From: Maridesulfovibrio sp.
GTDB taxonomy: Bacteria > Desulfobacterota > Desulfovibrionia > Desulfovibrionales > Desulfovibrionaceae
Length of the DNA: 64,000 nt
Direction: 5' to 3'
Assembly: GCF_963667685.1 (NCBI RefSeq)
Contig: NZ_OY763931.1
Coordinates: 186,001 to 250,000, forward strand
The notes under the pieces are model-generated. The model ran no database searches. It worked only from the letters and a program-made list of their open reading frames with translations, and had not been told where the DNA came from. Numbering within the stretch: the stretch's first letter is position 1; every line of letters starts with the position of its first letter. A program made the position numbers and the translations under genes. Of this stretch, positions 35,893-46,247 are shown piece after piece.

Positions 35893-35943
35893 TAAGGTAA
35901 TGCTATGAGATTAAGACAATTACGTATTTGTTTTGCCTATAAT

Positions 35944-35979
35944 AAAAAATCCCTCAGCCTTTAAGCTGAGGGATTTTTT
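35944..35979. terminator. Bidirectional terminator between the orphan gene and clpB
   Basis: Perfect 15-bp stem AAAAAATCCCTCAGC / GCTGAGGGATTTTTT with a 6-base loop; serves both convergent genes. Confidence 0.95.
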
Positions 35980-36000
35980 ATATTCGTTCATTATGCTTGA

Positions 36001-38622
36001 TTACTCTGATTTAAACTCCAAACCATCATCGCTAGCATCGATATTAATAGCATGTTCCTCACGCAGTTCGCCGCTGATAATTTTTTTGGCCAGCGGTGTT
36101 TCCACGTGGGACTGAAGGAACCTGCGCAGCGGCCTTGCTCCGTATATGGGATCGTAGGACGCATGGGCAATGAAAGCCTTGGCCTTGTCTGTTACTTCCA
36201 TGGACATCTTCTGCTCTCCGAGACGCGCACGCAGTCCTGCCAGTTGCAGGTCGACAATTTTCACGAGGTCCTTTTCGAGTAACGGTTTGAAGAGCACAGT
36301 TTCATCAACTCGGTTCAGAAATTCCGGGCGGAAATGATTCCGTAGGACATTCATTACTCCGTCCTGAACACCGGTTTTAAATTCCCCGTTCTCTTCAATT
36401 CCTTCAAGCATCAGCTGTGAGCCGAGGTTGGAAGTCATGATAATGATGGTGTTTTTGCAATCCACTGTACGTCCCTGTGAATCGGTGATCCGGCCATCAT
36501 CAAGGATTTGCAGTAGCACGTTGAATACATCGCTGTGTGCTTTTTCTATTTCGTCAAAGAGCACAACGGAGTATGGCTTGCGGCGTATTGCTTCGGTAAG
36601 CTGGCCGCCTTCATCATAACCGATGTAGCCCGGAGGGGCTCCTATGAGTCGTGCCACCGCGTGTTTTTCCATGTATTCCGACATGTCCATACGGACAATA
36701 TTTTCTTCACTGTCAAAGAGCGCTTCGGCCAGAGCTTTACAAAGCTCGGTTTTACCGACCCCGGTAGGACCGAGGAAGATGAATGAGCCGATAGGTCTGG
36801 ACGGGTCTTTAAGTCCCGCACGGGCGCGCAGTACAGCTTCGGAAACAGCGCGGACCGCATCATCCTGTCCGATCACACGGTCATGAAGGATGTCTTCAAG
36901 GCGGAGCAGTTTCTCGCGCTCGCCTTCCACAAGGCGGCTTACCGGAATTCCGGTCCAGCGGGAGATGATCCCGGCGATGTCGTCCGGGCCGACAAATTCC
37001 TTGAGTAGACGTTTGCTGTCCGCGGTGACTTTGTCCTCTTCGCCTTCTATATCATTTTCAATCCCTTCAAGCTGTTTTTCAAGAGCAAGCAGGGTGGAAT
37101 ATTTAAGTTCCGCAGCGCGGTTGTAATCAAGGCTGCGTTCAGCCGCCTCAATGTCGAGCTTGGTTTTTTCGATCTGGGCCTTCAAGTCGCGCACAGTATC
37201 GATGGAACCCTTTTCCTTCTCCCATTGTTCAACCAGTTCGGACTGCTTGATCTTCATCTCGGTAAGGGAGTCTTCCAGCTTGGAAAGACGCTCACGGGAT
37301 GCGGTATCGTCTTCTTTGCGCAGGGCCTCCCGCTCGATTTCAGCCTGTAGAATCTGGCGGTTGACCTTGTCCAGTTCATAGGGCTGCGAGTCGATTTCGG
37401 TCCTGATCATGGCCGCTGCTTCATCAATGAGGTCAATAGCCTTGTCCGGCAACTGACGGTCGGTGATGTAGCGGGCGGACAGTCCGGCTGCTTCTACAAT
37501 TGCGCTGTCACTGATGCGAACTCCGTGATGAACTTCAAAACGTTCTTTAAGTCCGCGCAGGATTGAAATCGTATCCTCGATGGTCGGTTCCTCAACCATA
37601 ATGGTCTGGAAGCGGCGTTCAAGGGCCGGGTCTTTCTCAATATATTTGCGGTACTCGTCTGTGGTGGTTGCACCGATGCAGTGCAGTTCGCCACGGGCCA
37701 GCATCGGTTTTAGCAGGTTGCCGGCATCCATTGCGCCATCGGTTTTACCTGCGCCGACAATGGTGTGGATCTCGTCAATAAAAATGATGATCTGCCCATC
37801 TGATTCCTGAACTTCCTTGAGTACTGCCTTGAGACGTTCCTCAAATTCACCGCGATACTTTGCCCCTGCGATGAGTGCGCCCATGTCGAGCATGAAGACG
37901 GTTTTGTCTTTCAACCCTTCGGGAACATCCTGTTTTACTATACGCTGTGCCAGACCTTCGATAATGGCAGTTTTACCAACCCCGGCTTCACCTATTAGAA
38001 TGGGGTTGTTCTTGGTCCGCCGGGAAAGGATACGGATGACCCGTCGTATTTCAGAATCACGGCCGATTACCGGATCAAGCTTGCCTTTGCGGGCCTCTCC
38101 AACCAGATCACGCCCATATTTCTTGAGTGCGTCATAGGTCGCTTCCGGGTTGTCAGTGGTCACGCGCTGGTTACCGCGGATTGAAGTCATGGCCTCCAGA
38201 ACTTTGTCCTTGGTCAGGCCGAAAGTCTTGTTGACTTTTCCTGCTCCGGTGGAACCATGTTCGTCCATGATGGCAAGAAACAGGTGTTCCACGCTGATGA
38301 ATTCGTCCTGCATGCGCTGGGCGATTTCTTCAGAGGCAACAATAATCCTGTTCAACCGCTGGGTGACAAAGACCTGTCCGGGCTGGGCTCCGGGGCCGCT
38401 GACACGAGGCAGTTTGCTGATTTCAGCCTCAACAGCCTTTTTATAGGCCGAGGGATCAATGGATGATTTTTCGAGAATTTTGGAAACTATTCCTTTTTCC
38501 TGCTCAATAAGAGCGAGGAGGAGATGTTCCACTTCTATCTGCTGCTGACCGTTCTTTACGGCCAGAGATTGTGCCGCAGCAATTGCGTCGTTTGTTTTTT
38601 GTGTGAATTTGTTCGGATCCAT
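36001..38622 (-). CDS. clpB: Disaggregase ClpB
   Basis: The 873-residue AAA+ protein has a Clp N domain (1-145), a first AAA module (Walker [15 protein letters not shown], Walker [11 protein letters not shown]), a long coiled-coil middle domain (about 400-525) and a second AAA module ([14 protein letters not shown], Walker [12 protein letters not shown]). It pulls proteins out of aggregates with DnaK. AAGGAG precedes the start. It lies behind cbpA and cbpM with a 188-base gap holding two hairpins. Confidence 0.97.
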   Translation of the reverse strand: MDPNKFTQKTNDAIAAAQSLAVKNGQQQIEVEHLLLALIEQEKGIVSKILEKSSIDPSAYKKAVEAEISKLPRVSGPGAQPGQVFVTQRLNRIIVASEEIAQRMQDEFISVEHLFLAIMDEHGSTGAGKVNKTFGLTKDKVLEAMTSIRGNQRVTTDNPEATYDALKKYGRDLVGEARKGKLDPVIGRDSEIRRVIRILSRRTKNNPILIGEAGVGKTAIIEGLAQRIVKQDVPEGLKDKTVFMLDMGALIAGAKYRGEFEERLKAVLKEVQESDGQIIIFIDEIHTIVGAGKTDGAMDAGNLLKPMLARGELHCIGATTTDEYRKYIEKDPALERRFQTIMVEEPTIEDTISILRGLKERFEVHHGVRISDSAIVEAAGLSARYITDRQLPDKAIDLIDEAAAMIRTEIDSQPYELDKVNRQILQAEIEREALRKEDDTASRERLSKLEDSLTEMKIKQSELVEQWEKEKGSIDTVRDLKAQIEKTKLDIEAAERSLDYNRAAELKYSTLLALEKQLEGIENDIEGEEDKVTADSKRLLKEFVGPDDIAGIISRWTGIPVSRLVEGEREKLLRLEDILHDRVIGQDDAVRAVSEAVLRARAGLKDPSRPIGSFIFLGPTGVGKTELCKALAEALFDSEENIVRMDMSEYMEKHAVARLIGAPPGYIGYDEGGQLTEAIRRKPYSVVLFDEIEKAHSDVFNVLLQILDDGRITDSQGRTVDCKNTIIIMTSNLGSQLMLEGIEENGEFKTGVQDGVMNVLRNHFRPEFLNRVDETVLFKPLLEKDLVKIVDLQLAGLRARLGEQKMSMEVTDKAKAFIAHASYDPIYGARPLRRFLQSHVETPLAKKIISGELREEHAINIDASDDGLEFKSE

Positions 38623-38677
38623 ATACAGTCTCCTTTTTGCTTTATCTTAATTGACTTGCATTCAAGATTCACAACTC

Positions 38678-38750
38678 ATTTCAGGTGTTCTGCCTGAAAT
38701 CCGGACGCACTTCTATTGTCTCAGAGGGGAGGGCTTGTCCTCCCCCTGAG
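38678..38750 (-). promoter_or_regulatory. Two hairpins in the cbpM-clpB gap
   Basis: 38720-38750 forms CTCAGGGGGAGG / CCTCCCCTCTGAG-type pairing with a 6-base loop, and 38678-38700 forms ATTTCAGG / CCTGAAAT with a 7-base loop. Neither has a T tract. They may process or stabilise the message, or lower clpB readthrough. Confidence 0.45.
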
Positions 38751-38810
38751 TTTGCGCTGCGTTTTAGGCAGGAGTCTGAATCCTGTAAAAATATCGCAAG
38801 TCATTGCGTT

Positions 38811-39125
38811 TTAAATCAACTTTTTCATTTCTTCGATCTGAGTTTCTAACTTCTCGACCCTGTCGAGCAGGTCAATAATGATTGATCCGCCTATGGGGGT
38901 GACTTCAAGATCTTTGCAGAGCCTTGAAAGCTTGGTCATGCGATACAAATCGCGTGTCTCAAAGAGATAATGCCCGTCCCCGGTAGTACCGGGCCGAACC
39001 CACTCCATACTGATCAACTCCATGACGACGGTTTCCGCCAGTCCGGTCATTTCCATGACCTGAGTGATAACCAGACGTTTAGAGCTGCTGGGAGGCTGCG
39101 CTTCGGTTCTTTTATTTATATCCAT
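38811..39125 (-). CDS. cbpM: Chaperone modulator CbpM-like (MerR-type HTH) protein
   Basis: The 104-residue protein has a MerR-like helix-turn-helix in the first 70 residues (LVITQVMEMTGLAETVVMEL) and a C-terminal coiled coil (LLDRVEKLETQIEEMKKLI). This is the make-up of CbpM, which binds the J domain of CbpA and inhibits it, and of HspR-like regulators. The position 12 bases after the J-protein gene supports CbpM. An HspR-like heat-shock repressor role is the alternative. Confidence 0.75.
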   Translation of the reverse strand: MDINKRTEAQPPSSSKRLVITQVMEMTGLAETVVMELISMEWVRPGTTGDGHYLFETRDLYRMTKLSRLCKDLEVTPIGGSIIIDLLDRVEKLETQIEEMKKLI

Positions 39126-39137
39126 GGCTGGCCTCCT

Positions 39138-40130
39138 TTAGAACGAACGGGGTGAGAAGTTGGATTTTTCAGCCAGTTCTTCCCATAATTTTTTAATTTC
39201 GTCGGTATCAGCCTTGGGAACCTGAATCATGACGCGTACAAACTGGTCTCCTTTGTTAACTCCGGTACCGAGTCCGCGTCCTTTGATCCTTAGTTTCTTC
39301 CCGCTGCCAAGTCCGGCAGGAATATTCATTTCAACCATTCCGTCAAGGGTAGGCAGTTTGAACTTTCCGCCCATTGCCGCTTCCCATGGTGCAAGGTGCA
39401 GGTCGAAGATTATATTGTTTTCTTCAACCTTGAAATGCTGGTGCGCTGCGAACTTGATTTTCAGGTACAGGTCTCCGCGAGGGCCATCGTTCGGTCCGGG
39501 AGAACCCTGACCGGAAAGTCTGATTTTCTGACCTTCTTTAATCCCGGCGGGAATTTTAACATCCAGAGTCTTGGACTGTACCATGGGATGCCCGCCCGGA
39601 CCGGTTGCCTTTTCCTGCACGGTTATGGATTTCGGTCCGCCCTTGTATGCTTCCTCAAGGGTCAGAAGCAGGGTGGTCTCAGAGTTCTCACCTTTGCGTG
39701 GGCGTTGCTGGTGGAATCCTCCACCGCTAAACCCCTGCGCCCCGCCGAAACCGCCGCCACCAAAGCTTGCTCCACCGCCTCCGAAAATGGTTTCGAAAAA
39801 GTCGCTGAAATCACCGCCGCCGGCTCCGCCGAATCCTTGGAATCCGCCACCGCCGAAGTTCATGTTCTCATAGCCCGGCGGTGGACGGAAATTCTGCCCG
39901 TGCTCCCAGTCCGCACCAAACTGGTCGTACATTTTGCGCTTTTCCGGGTCCTTGAGAACTTCGTAAGCTTCGTTGATTTCCTTAAACTTCTGTTCAGCTT
40001 CCGCGTTATCCGGGTTCAAGTCAGGATGGTACTGCCTGGCCAATTTCTTGAAAGCCTTGGCAACTTCTTCCTTGCTTGCGGATCGGGATACTCCCAGAAG
40101 TTTGTAGTAGTCCTTATATTTCACGCTCAT
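39138..40130 (-). CDS. cbpA: DnaJ-class co-chaperone CbpA
   Basis: The 330-residue protein has an N-terminal J domain with the HPD motif ([15 protein letters not shown], about residue 35). A Gly/Phe-rich linker follows (about 70-145, many GGGGF repeats), then a DnaJ C-terminal peptide-binding domain with [19 protein letters not shown] and IKGRGLG. The Cys-rich zinc finger of DnaJ is missing, which places it with CbpA (class II). It stimulates DnaK. It is first in the cbpA-cbpM-clpB heat-shock operon. Confidence 0.93.
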   Translation of the reverse strand: MSVKYKDYYKLLGVSRSASKEEVAKAFKKLARQYHPDLNPDNAEAEQKFKEINEAYEVLKDPEKRKMYDQFGADWEHGQNFRPPPGYENMNFGGGGFQGFGGAGGGDFSDFFETIFGGGGASFGGGGFGGAQGFSGGGFHQQRPRKGENSETTLLLTLEEAYKGGPKSITVQEKATGPGGHPMVQSKTLDVKIPAGIKEGQKIRLSGQGSPGPNDGPRGDLYLKIKFAAHQHFKVEENNIIFDLHLAPWEAAMGGKFKLPTLDGMVEMNIPAGLGSGKKLRIKGRGLGTGVNKGDQFVRVMIQVPKADTDEIKKLWEELAEKSNFSPRSF

Positions 40131-40183
40131 CTTATAACTACTCCTTGAGTGATTGGGCGATCAGTTCTGTCCGCCACTCTATC

Positions 40184-40211
40184 AAAATAATTCAGTCTCC
40201 GCGCAAGTCAA
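40184..40211 (-). promoter_or_regulatory. Candidate promoter of the cbpA operon
   Basis: Minus strand TTGACT, 16 bases, TATTTT, about 54 bases before cbpA. The intergenic region to the RTX gene (40131-40468) shows nothing else on this side; on the plus strand TATAAT at 40438-40443 may serve the RTX gene but its -35 is weak. Confidence 0.45.
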
Positions 40212-40468
40212 GCGTAATAATTGAATTTAGGTTTCGGCAGCCGGAATTATATTTCCCACCGCAGTCTACGGGAGTCTTTCTTTTTAAAGTTTTGTTCTAT
40301 TAGTAAGTAAATACTCTATGCTCTCGGAATCGTGATGTTTGTATAGGCTTTTTTTATCTGTTTTACCTCCTTGTGCGGCTGTTAAATATTGTTTAAAAGA
40401 TTAAGAGTTATCACTTTAAGCCGATCTAGATTACATATATAATTTTTTGTTTTGAGCGGATTAACATT

Positions 40469-43400
40469 ATGCCGGAAAATTCCCCACATGAGATAGGAAA
40501 GATTGTAGCCGTCAACGGTGAAGCTTTTGCGGAATCCGAGTCCGGTTTGCGTCCTTTGCAGGCCGGAAGTTCCATTTTTGAAGGTGAAGAGCTGGTTACC
40601 GGGGCGGATTCAAATCTTGAAGTGCGTTTTGTGGACGACACTTTGCTTTCGCAGGGCGAAGATTCGCGAATTTCCCTTGATGATTATGCTTATGACCCTT
40701 CCGGTGACGAGTTGTCAGACTACATGGTCAATATCACCGAAGGAACTTTCCGTATGGTGACCGGTAAGATTGCGGAGCAGAATCCCGAGCGTTTCAAAGT
40801 AGGAACTCCGCTTGCTACAATAGGCATCCGCGGAACCACCACTGTTCATGAAGTCCTTCCGGGTCAGGGTGAGAAACACGGTATCGAAGAAGTTCACAGT
40901 GGCCGCGCATTGATAGTGCAGGGCTTCGACGGCCAGATCCGCCAGATTTCCCAGTCACAAAATATAGTTGATGTTTCACCATCCGGTCAGCTTGGTTCAG
41001 TACGTTCTTTTTCCATTCAGGAATATAACACCTTCCGTGAAATCGCACCATCTAACATTCTTCAGGAGCAGGAGATAAGGCGGGAGCAGCAGGAAGAGCG
41101 CAATAGCGATGATAACGTACAGGATGATGTGTCTGACGATCAGCCGCAGGAGCAGACTGCCGAAGAAAATCAACAGGACGATCAGGCTGATGGTGCCCTT
41201 CCCGGAGATGTCTTTCCGGGAGGAGGGGATATCGAAGATGTGCGAGGCGGGGTTCTTGATGCTGCGCATGGTATTTTAGCCGAAGATGGATTGGGCGCGC
41301 TTGCGGATGTTAGAGAGTTTGACGGAAGCAAGGTTGGGGGTGAGCCTGATAAGCTTGGTGAAATCAATAAGCCGCAAAGACTGGAAGATGATCCTGATCA
41401 GGAAAAAGACGGCGAGGGCGATGGTAGCGGTGAAGAAGAGGGTGGTAATGATACTGCCGGTGCACAGGGAATTGACGCTTTGCCGATAGATGGCAAGGAT
41501 CAAACTGCGGCAGACGGTGATGATATAATTGATGATGAAAATTTAGGAACGTCCAGTGTGTCCGCCAGTGGCAGTTCTGAAGACGTATCCGGTGGATCTG
41601 AGACCGGGGGAACTTCAGCACCAGTTGTTGATGAACCCAGTGAAAGCTCCAGTGGGTCCGGAGGTTCCGGTGGGGGGAGTTCCGGCTCAGGAAATGAGAT
41701 TTTTGTTGATGGGAAAGTTGTGATCAACGGTACCAGTGGTGTAGATACAATCATAGCAGATTCCAGAGCCAGTTTAATTTACGGTTATGCCGGTGACGAT
41801 TCTATTTCCGGTGGTGCCGGTGATGACTGGATTCATCCCGGCGACGGAAGCAACAACATTGATGGTGGCGGAGATGAAAAGGACGCTGTCTTTTATGACG
41901 ATCTAAGCATTCCCGGTATCATTGTTCAGGTTGGGGCCGGAAGCACTGTTATTACCCATAGCGGGGGAACAGAAGTCGATACTGTAACTGGTATTAATGG
42001 CTACTCTGGAACCAGCGGTAACGACACCATGACCGGTGGTGGCACGGATAACAGCTATTTTCTGGATACCCTTGGGGATGATGCCTATATTCAAGGGGCT
42101 TCTGCAGGTGAGTATGATACTGTTTCATATGAACTTGTAAGTCATGACATTAGTAGTGGCGTTGATATCAATCTGGAAGCTCAGACAGCTCAAGGCGCAT
42201 CCGGTCACGATACGTATACCAATATTCAGAGAGTTATAGGCTCTGCTCACGTTGACCATATTACCGGATTCTCAACAGGCGGAAGGGATGCCACCATCGA
42301 GGGCGGTAAGGGTGATGATTTTCTTGATGGAGGAACCGCCGGATCAGCCAATGAAGTCAGGTACTACAATGCAGACGGTGGTGTTCAGGTTAACCTTTCT
42401 GCCGGAACCTCTACCGGGGCAGACGGCAATGATACCCTCAGTAATTTTCAAAATGTAAGGGGTTCCCACTACGCTGACTACCTTGTCGGGGATGTTCACA
42501 GCAACAGACTTAATGGTGATGAAGGAAATGATACCCTCGATGGCGGTGGCGGAAATGATACCCTGTACGGCGGCGCGGGTAATGATACGCTCATAGGCGG
42601 GACCGGGGAAGATTATCTTGATGGCGGTGGCGGTAACGATACTTTCGTTTTTAATGATATGGGTACGAGTACTGTAACAGCAGAGCAAATGGCTTTTTTT
42701 GAGAGCGGTTTAGATACTATAGATTTCGCGGGCAGCGCCGGATACGATGTTAATTCCGGGTTTGCCGCTACCACAAGTACTTATACGGGAACTGGGGCCG
42801 GTATTGGGCCTGGTTCAAGTTTCGTCCTCGATGGTGACAACCATCTTTGGTATGACGACAACGGTGATGTGGCAGGCGGTTTGCACTTCATTACTACAAT
42901 TACGGTCGGTGGAATTGCGGCGTCAGACATTAAAGTGGACGGAGCTGCCCTTACCGGGATGTCTATCGTCGATGACGGGTCCGGGCTTTCAATTATCGGT
43001 ACCGCCGGTGATGATAATATATTTGGCAGTGCTGGTAGTGATGATATTTACGGTATGGCCGGGAACGATACCATCTACGGTGAGGATGGCGAAGATGTCA
43101 TCTGGGGTGGTTTAGGCGATGATGCCCTGTATGGCGGCATATCAGTTGGGCATGATGACCGTGTTGTCTACTATGATGCCACATCCTATGTAGAGGTTAA
43201 CCTTGGCGAGGGGACAGCTATAGGCGGTGGCGGGAATGATACTCTTCATGACTTTGAGGGTGTAATTGGCTCAAAGTATGATGATATCCTTATCGGGGAT
43301 GGTAATAACAATATTTTCTGGGGCGGCGAGGGTAATGATGTTATTGACGGTGCTGGCGGTAACAACACAGTTGATTACGAAATATCAGCTTCAGGTGTTA

Positions 43401-44278
43401 ATGTTAATCTATTAACATCCATAGCAACTGGTAATGGAACTGACACCCTGTCAAATATAGATAATGTTAAGGGTTCGGGCTTTTCAGATACAATTACCGG
43501 TGACGGTGCTGATAACATCCTTGAAGGTGAGGATGGCAATGACACTATTTACGGTGGCGGCGGCGCCGACACTCTGGATGGTGGTCAGGGAGAAGATTAT
43601 CTGGATGGCGGTGATGGCGATGATTACATAATTGCTGAAGCTGGTGACACTGTTTTTGCTGGTAGTGGGTTTGATATTCTTGATCTTAGTGGAAGTAGTT
43701 CAGGGATTGTTCTAGACCTGAATAGCAATATGATAGGAAATTCCAGTGAAATTAACGGTGATTTATCACAGATTGAGAAGGTCCTGGGCACTAGTCTGGA
43801 TGATTTATTTATAAGCAGAGCGACAACGGCTGAGACTATTACTGGTAATGGAGGAACGGATTCTCTGTCATTCATCAATGCGACAAGCTCTGTAACTGTT
43901 GATTTTAGCGCAGGGACGGCTACGGGTGGTTGTGGGGATGATGTCTTTTCAGGAATGTTGGTTTATTACGGATCTAGTCACGATGATGTTTTTACTAATT
44001 TTACTGGAAATGATGTCGTGTATGGTGGTAGCGGCAGCGATAAATATGTATATAATTCAATGTCACTGTTTGGTCCGAGTATTAAGGACTTCTCAGCAGA
44101 GGATGTGTTGGAATTTTCCTCCTCTTTTAGTTCCGCCACTTTCACATTTGATGATGTTAATAAGGTTTTGTTTTGTGATTTTGATGGCGCTGGAGGAACG
44201 TATGGGGCCGAGGGCGTTGCAGTCTTCAGCGATGATGTAACGGAAACATTGGTTATGGATGCAATTCATATAGTCTAA
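40469..44278 (+). CDS. Large FecR-domain protein with RTX (hemolysin-type calcium-binding) repeats
   Basis: The 1269-residue acidic protein has three parts. Residues about 8-165 form a FecR-like domain with the hallmark RFKVGTPLATIGIRGTT (about residues 110-126). Residues about 200-420 are a low-complexity Gln/Asp/Glu- and Ser/Gly-rich linker. From about 430 on there are several blocks of GGxGxDxLxG nonapeptides (about 434-460, 677-722, 844-890, 950-980, 1010-1053) that bind calcium, separated by beta-rich modules. There is no Sec signal; RTX proteins leave by type I secretion with a C-terminal signal, and the end MDAIHIV is compatible. It may be a surface adhesin or biofilm protein. No secretion genes are adjacent. 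Confidence 0.85.
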   Translation: MPENSPHEIGKIVAVNGEAFAESESGLRPLQAGSSIFEGEELVTGADSNLEVRFVDDTLLSQGEDSRISLDDYAYDPSGDELSDYMVNITEGTFRMVTGKIAEQNPERFKVGTPLATIGIRGTTTVHEVLPGQGEKHGIEEVHSGRALIVQGFDGQIRQISQSQNIVDVSPSGQLGSVRSFSIQEYNTFREIAPSNILQEQEIRREQQEERNSDDNVQDDVSDDQPQEQTAEENQQDDQADGALPGDVFPGGGDIEDVRGGVLDAAHGILAEDGLGALADVREFDGSKVGGEPDKLGEINKPQRLEDDPDQEKDGEGDGSGEEEGGNDTAGAQGIDALPIDGKDQTAADGDDIIDDENLGTSSVSASGSSEDVSGGSETGGTSAPVVDEPSESSSGSGGSGGGSSGSGNEIFVDGKVVINGTSGVDTIIADSRASLIYGYAGDDSISGGAGDDWIHPGDGSNNIDGGGDEKDAVFYDDLSIPGIIVQVGAGSTVITHSGGTEVDTVTGINGYSGTSGNDTMTGGGTDNSYFLDTLGDDAYIQGASAGEYDTVSYELVSHDISSGVDINLEAQTAQGASGHDTYTNIQRVIGSAHVDHITGFSTGGRDATIEGGKGDDFLDGGTAGSANEVRYYNADGGVQVNLSAGTSTGADGNDTLSNFQNVRGSHYADYLVGDVHSNRLNGDEGNDTLDGGGGNDTLYGGAGNDTLIGGTGEDYLDGGGGNDTFVFNDMGTSTVTAEQMAFFESGLDTIDFAGSAGYDVNSGFAATTSTYTGTGAGIGPGSSFVLDGDNHLWYDDNGDVAGGLHFITTITVGGIAASDIKVDGAALTGMSIVDDGSGLSIIGTAGDDNIFGSAGSDDIYGMAGNDTIYGEDGEDVIWGGLGDDALYGGISVGHDDRVVYYDATSYVEVNLGEGTAIGGGGNDTLHDFEGVIGSKYDDILIGDGNNNIFWGGEGNDVIDGAGGNNTVDYEISASGVNVNLLTSIATGNGTDTLSNIDNVKGSGFSDTITGDGADNILEGEDGNDTIYGGGGADTLDGGQGEDYLDGGDGDDYIIAEAGDTVFAGSGFDILDLSGSSSGIVLDLNSNMIGNSSEINGDLSQIEKVLGTSLDDLFISRATTAETITGNGGTDSLSFINATSSVTVDFSAGTATGGCGDDVFSGMLVYYGSSHDDVFTNFTGNDVVYGGSGSDKYVYNSMSLFGPSIKDFSAEDVLEFSSSFSSATFTFDDVNKVLFCDFDGAGGTYGAEGVAVFSDDVTETLVMDAIHIV

Positions 44279-44309
44279 ATTCATGATTTGAATTTCTGGA
44301 GTGCTGCAA

Positions 44310-45080
44310 GTGCGTTTTTTTGATTTGCGGATTTTGGGGTTGGGGCTGTTTTTTGTTTTTCAGATTATGGGAACTAGTTCGGCTGCAAATCTTACGATTC
44401 AGAATAAAGGTATTTACGATGTGGAAACCTCGCCGAAGATGGTTCATAAAGAAGGCGATGTAGATAAAATACAAAAATATGTGCTTTCCAAAGAAACAGA
44501 CGAGATACCTGCTTATCCCGGAACTCATTTCGGATTTGAATATTTTTTAGATGAAGAAGGCGTGGTTCCGACAAAGGTTATCATCACATCATATTACAGA
44601 GAAGGTTCAGGGGAAGAGCGGAAAGTAGTACAGGCCGAAATTCCTTTAACGGTTAAGAGTGGACAGAAGCATTATCTGGGATGGAATCTTCAGCAGGATG
44701 AATTGAAATTTTCAGTTTGGGAATTCAAGTTCGGGTATCCTTTCACAAAATTCTGTTCCTTTAATGTTGTTCCCCTGCGGAAACCGGAAGCCGGTGGTGG
44801 AGATTCTTCTCCTGCTCCAGGTGGTCATGTGACCCGATATCTTGTCCGCGACGGCATTTATTTCAAACTGCGTGAAGCAAAGTTCAGAAAAGCTGAATTG
44901 ATAAAGCAGGGGTACAATCCGTTTGTTTTTGGACGGATGCATAAAAATAAACGCTATTACTATCATCTATTTGTAAGCATGCACGGCACAGAGAAAGTGG
45001 CGCAAAGAAATCTGGAGGAATATATGCGTGCCGGCAATTCTGATGCAGAAATTGAAAAGGCCGAAATCTCTTTTGATTAG
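44310..45080 (+). CDS. Exported DUF3859-like protein with SPOR-like C-terminus
   Basis: The 256-residue product starts with a signal peptide (RFFDLRILGLGLFFVFQIMGTSSA). Residues about 28-130 (NKGIYDV...TDEIPAYPGTHFGFEYFLDEEG) look like the DUF3859 fold. After a Gly/Ser/Pro linker, the last 75 residues (YLVRDGIYFKLREAKFRKAELIKQGYNPFVFGRM) resemble a SPOR peptidoglycan-binding repeat. I chose GTG 44310, 8 bases after GGAG; a GTG at 44301 overlaps that site. It follows the RTX gene by 31 bases and may help it at the envelope. The domain calls are by eye. Confidence 0.6.
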   Translation: MRFFDLRILGLGLFFVFQIMGTSSAANLTIQNKGIYDVETSPKMVHKEGDVDKIQKYVLSKETDEIPAYPGTHFGFEYFLDEEGVVPTKVIITSYYREGSGEERKVVQAEIPLTVKSGQKHYLGWNLQQDELKFSVWEFKFGYPFTKFCSFNVVPLRKPEAGGGDSSPAPGGHVTRYLVRDGIYFKLREAKFRKAELIKQGYNPFVFGRMHKNKRYYYHLFVSMHGTEKVAQRNLEEYMRAGNSDAEIEKAEISFD

Positions 45081-45150
45081 TCTTTTGGGGTTTAGTGCTT
45101 TTTCAGAATGTGCAGCTGCTCTTCTTTGCTCCGCTTTTGCTCTTATGTTT

Positions 45151-45882
45151 CTAAAAATCGTCAGGAAGTTCGTAGTCTTTTTTCTCCGGAACATAGCAGT
45201 AAACGCAGCGGCCTTTTTTAACAAAGAAACGGGCCAGAATCATTCCGGCAATAAAACCGCCAATATGTGCAGCCCATGCCACTTTTTGAGCTCCTTCAGC
45301 AAAATGGTTTGTCACTCCTGAGAAGATTTGGATGATAAACCACAGACCTAAGAATAGAGATGCTGGGATCTTAAAGAAAAACGGTATGATAATCACGGGG
45401 AACAGTGTCAGTACCTGCCCGTGCGGGTAAAGCAGCATATACGCGCCCATTATTCCTGCAACCGCACCCGAAGCGCCAATCACAGGTGCACTGTCCGAAG
45501 GATTGATCACCATTTGGACTGCAATGGCAATGATCCCGCAGACCATATAGAAAATTAAAAATCTTCCATGCCCCATGGCATCCTCGATATTATCGGCGAA
45601 AATCCATAGCATCCATAAATTCAGGATTATATGCAGCCAGCCGCTGTGCAGAAACATGTATGTTAGAAGCGGCAGCACTCCGGAATCCGGATAACCTGCG
45701 GCAACGGCCCATTCCGGGTTGAAAAACCTGGCCGGAACTACTCCCAGCAGGTGAAAAAGAGCAAGCCTTCCCTGCGGGGTCAGCATTTGCTCAAATAAGA
45801 AGACCGCAATATTTGCGATTATAATTCCGCGGAGTACATATGGTTTGATCAGGCAGGGTACGTTGTCGCGGATGGGGATCAT
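45151..45882 (-). CDS. Rhomboid-family intramembrane serine protease
   Basis: The 243-residue protein has six or seven membrane helices with the catalytic Ser138 in GASGAVAG and catalytic His206 in AAHIGGF. The HxxxN motif of helix 2 (LHIILNLWMLW) is also present. It cleaves membrane proteins within the bilayer. The C-terminus carries a Cys pair (RCVYCYVP) and an acidic tail, which could bind metal. It is convergent with the DUF3859-like gene. Confidence 0.93.
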   Translation of the reverse strand: MIPIRDNVPCLIKPYVLRGIIIANIAVFLFEQMLTPQGRLALFHLLGVVPARFFNPEWAVAAGYPDSGVLPLLTYMFLHSGWLHIILNLWMLWIFADNIEDAMGHGRFLIFYMVCGIIAIAVQMVINPSDSAPVIGASGAVAGIMGAYMLLYPHGQVLTLFPVIIIPFFFKIPASLFLGLWFIIQIFSGVTNHFAEGAQKVAWAAHIGGFIAGMILARFFVKKGRCVYCYVPEKKDYELPDDF

Positions 45883-46031
45883 GCGAAGTTAACCTTTAAG
45901 GGAGACCTTAATTTATTTCTCTGCGTTATATATTTGTTGTTGCTGCTCATGGCTAAATCCTATGGATATTTTTTAATAATTTAACGCATAAATTTGTTAA
46001 CAGCAATCATTGTGGTTTATATCTGTTTTAT

Positions 46032-46241
46032 AAAAAAACGACCCCCGCTGCATAAGCAACGGGGGTGTGATGAGATTGAGTTGGTAGGTAAACTAGGGGC
46101 ACTCACTCCCTAAACGAACCTGATGCCGAAAGCGGGGTTGGACCTTGCGTAGAATTCTTTTATGTAAAATGGACTTGCATCCTAACAATTAATATCTGTT
46201 CATTCTTCCGACTACGGTCCTGACCTCTCGCCTCAGGTCTC
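46032..46241 (-). ncRNA. Unassigned structured intergenic RNA with its own promoter and terminator
   Basis: The minus strand shows a promoter-like TTGACT, 16 bases, TATTTT (46275-46248) just beyond the rluD-coaE stop. About 210 bases without a coding frame follow, then an intrinsic terminator (46066-46032: ACCCCCG / CGGGGGT plus TGC/GCA, then seven Ts). The body can fold as a branched RNA: closing helix GTGAGA/TCTCAT, hairpin GACCT/AGGTC, a long-range helix GGACC-GTAG with CTAC-(GCAA)-GGTCC, hairpin CCG/CGG, and hairpin TAGGG/CCCCTA. I cannot match it to tmRNA, RNase P or SRP RNA; its size fits 6S RNA but the branching does not. Confidence 0.5.
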
Positions 46242-46247
46242 ACTTAT

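Noticed and set aside
46032-46241. 6S RNA assignment
   Set aside because: Length and independent promoter fit, but the apparent fold is multi-branched rather than one long hairpin with a central bubble; left as unassigned RNA.
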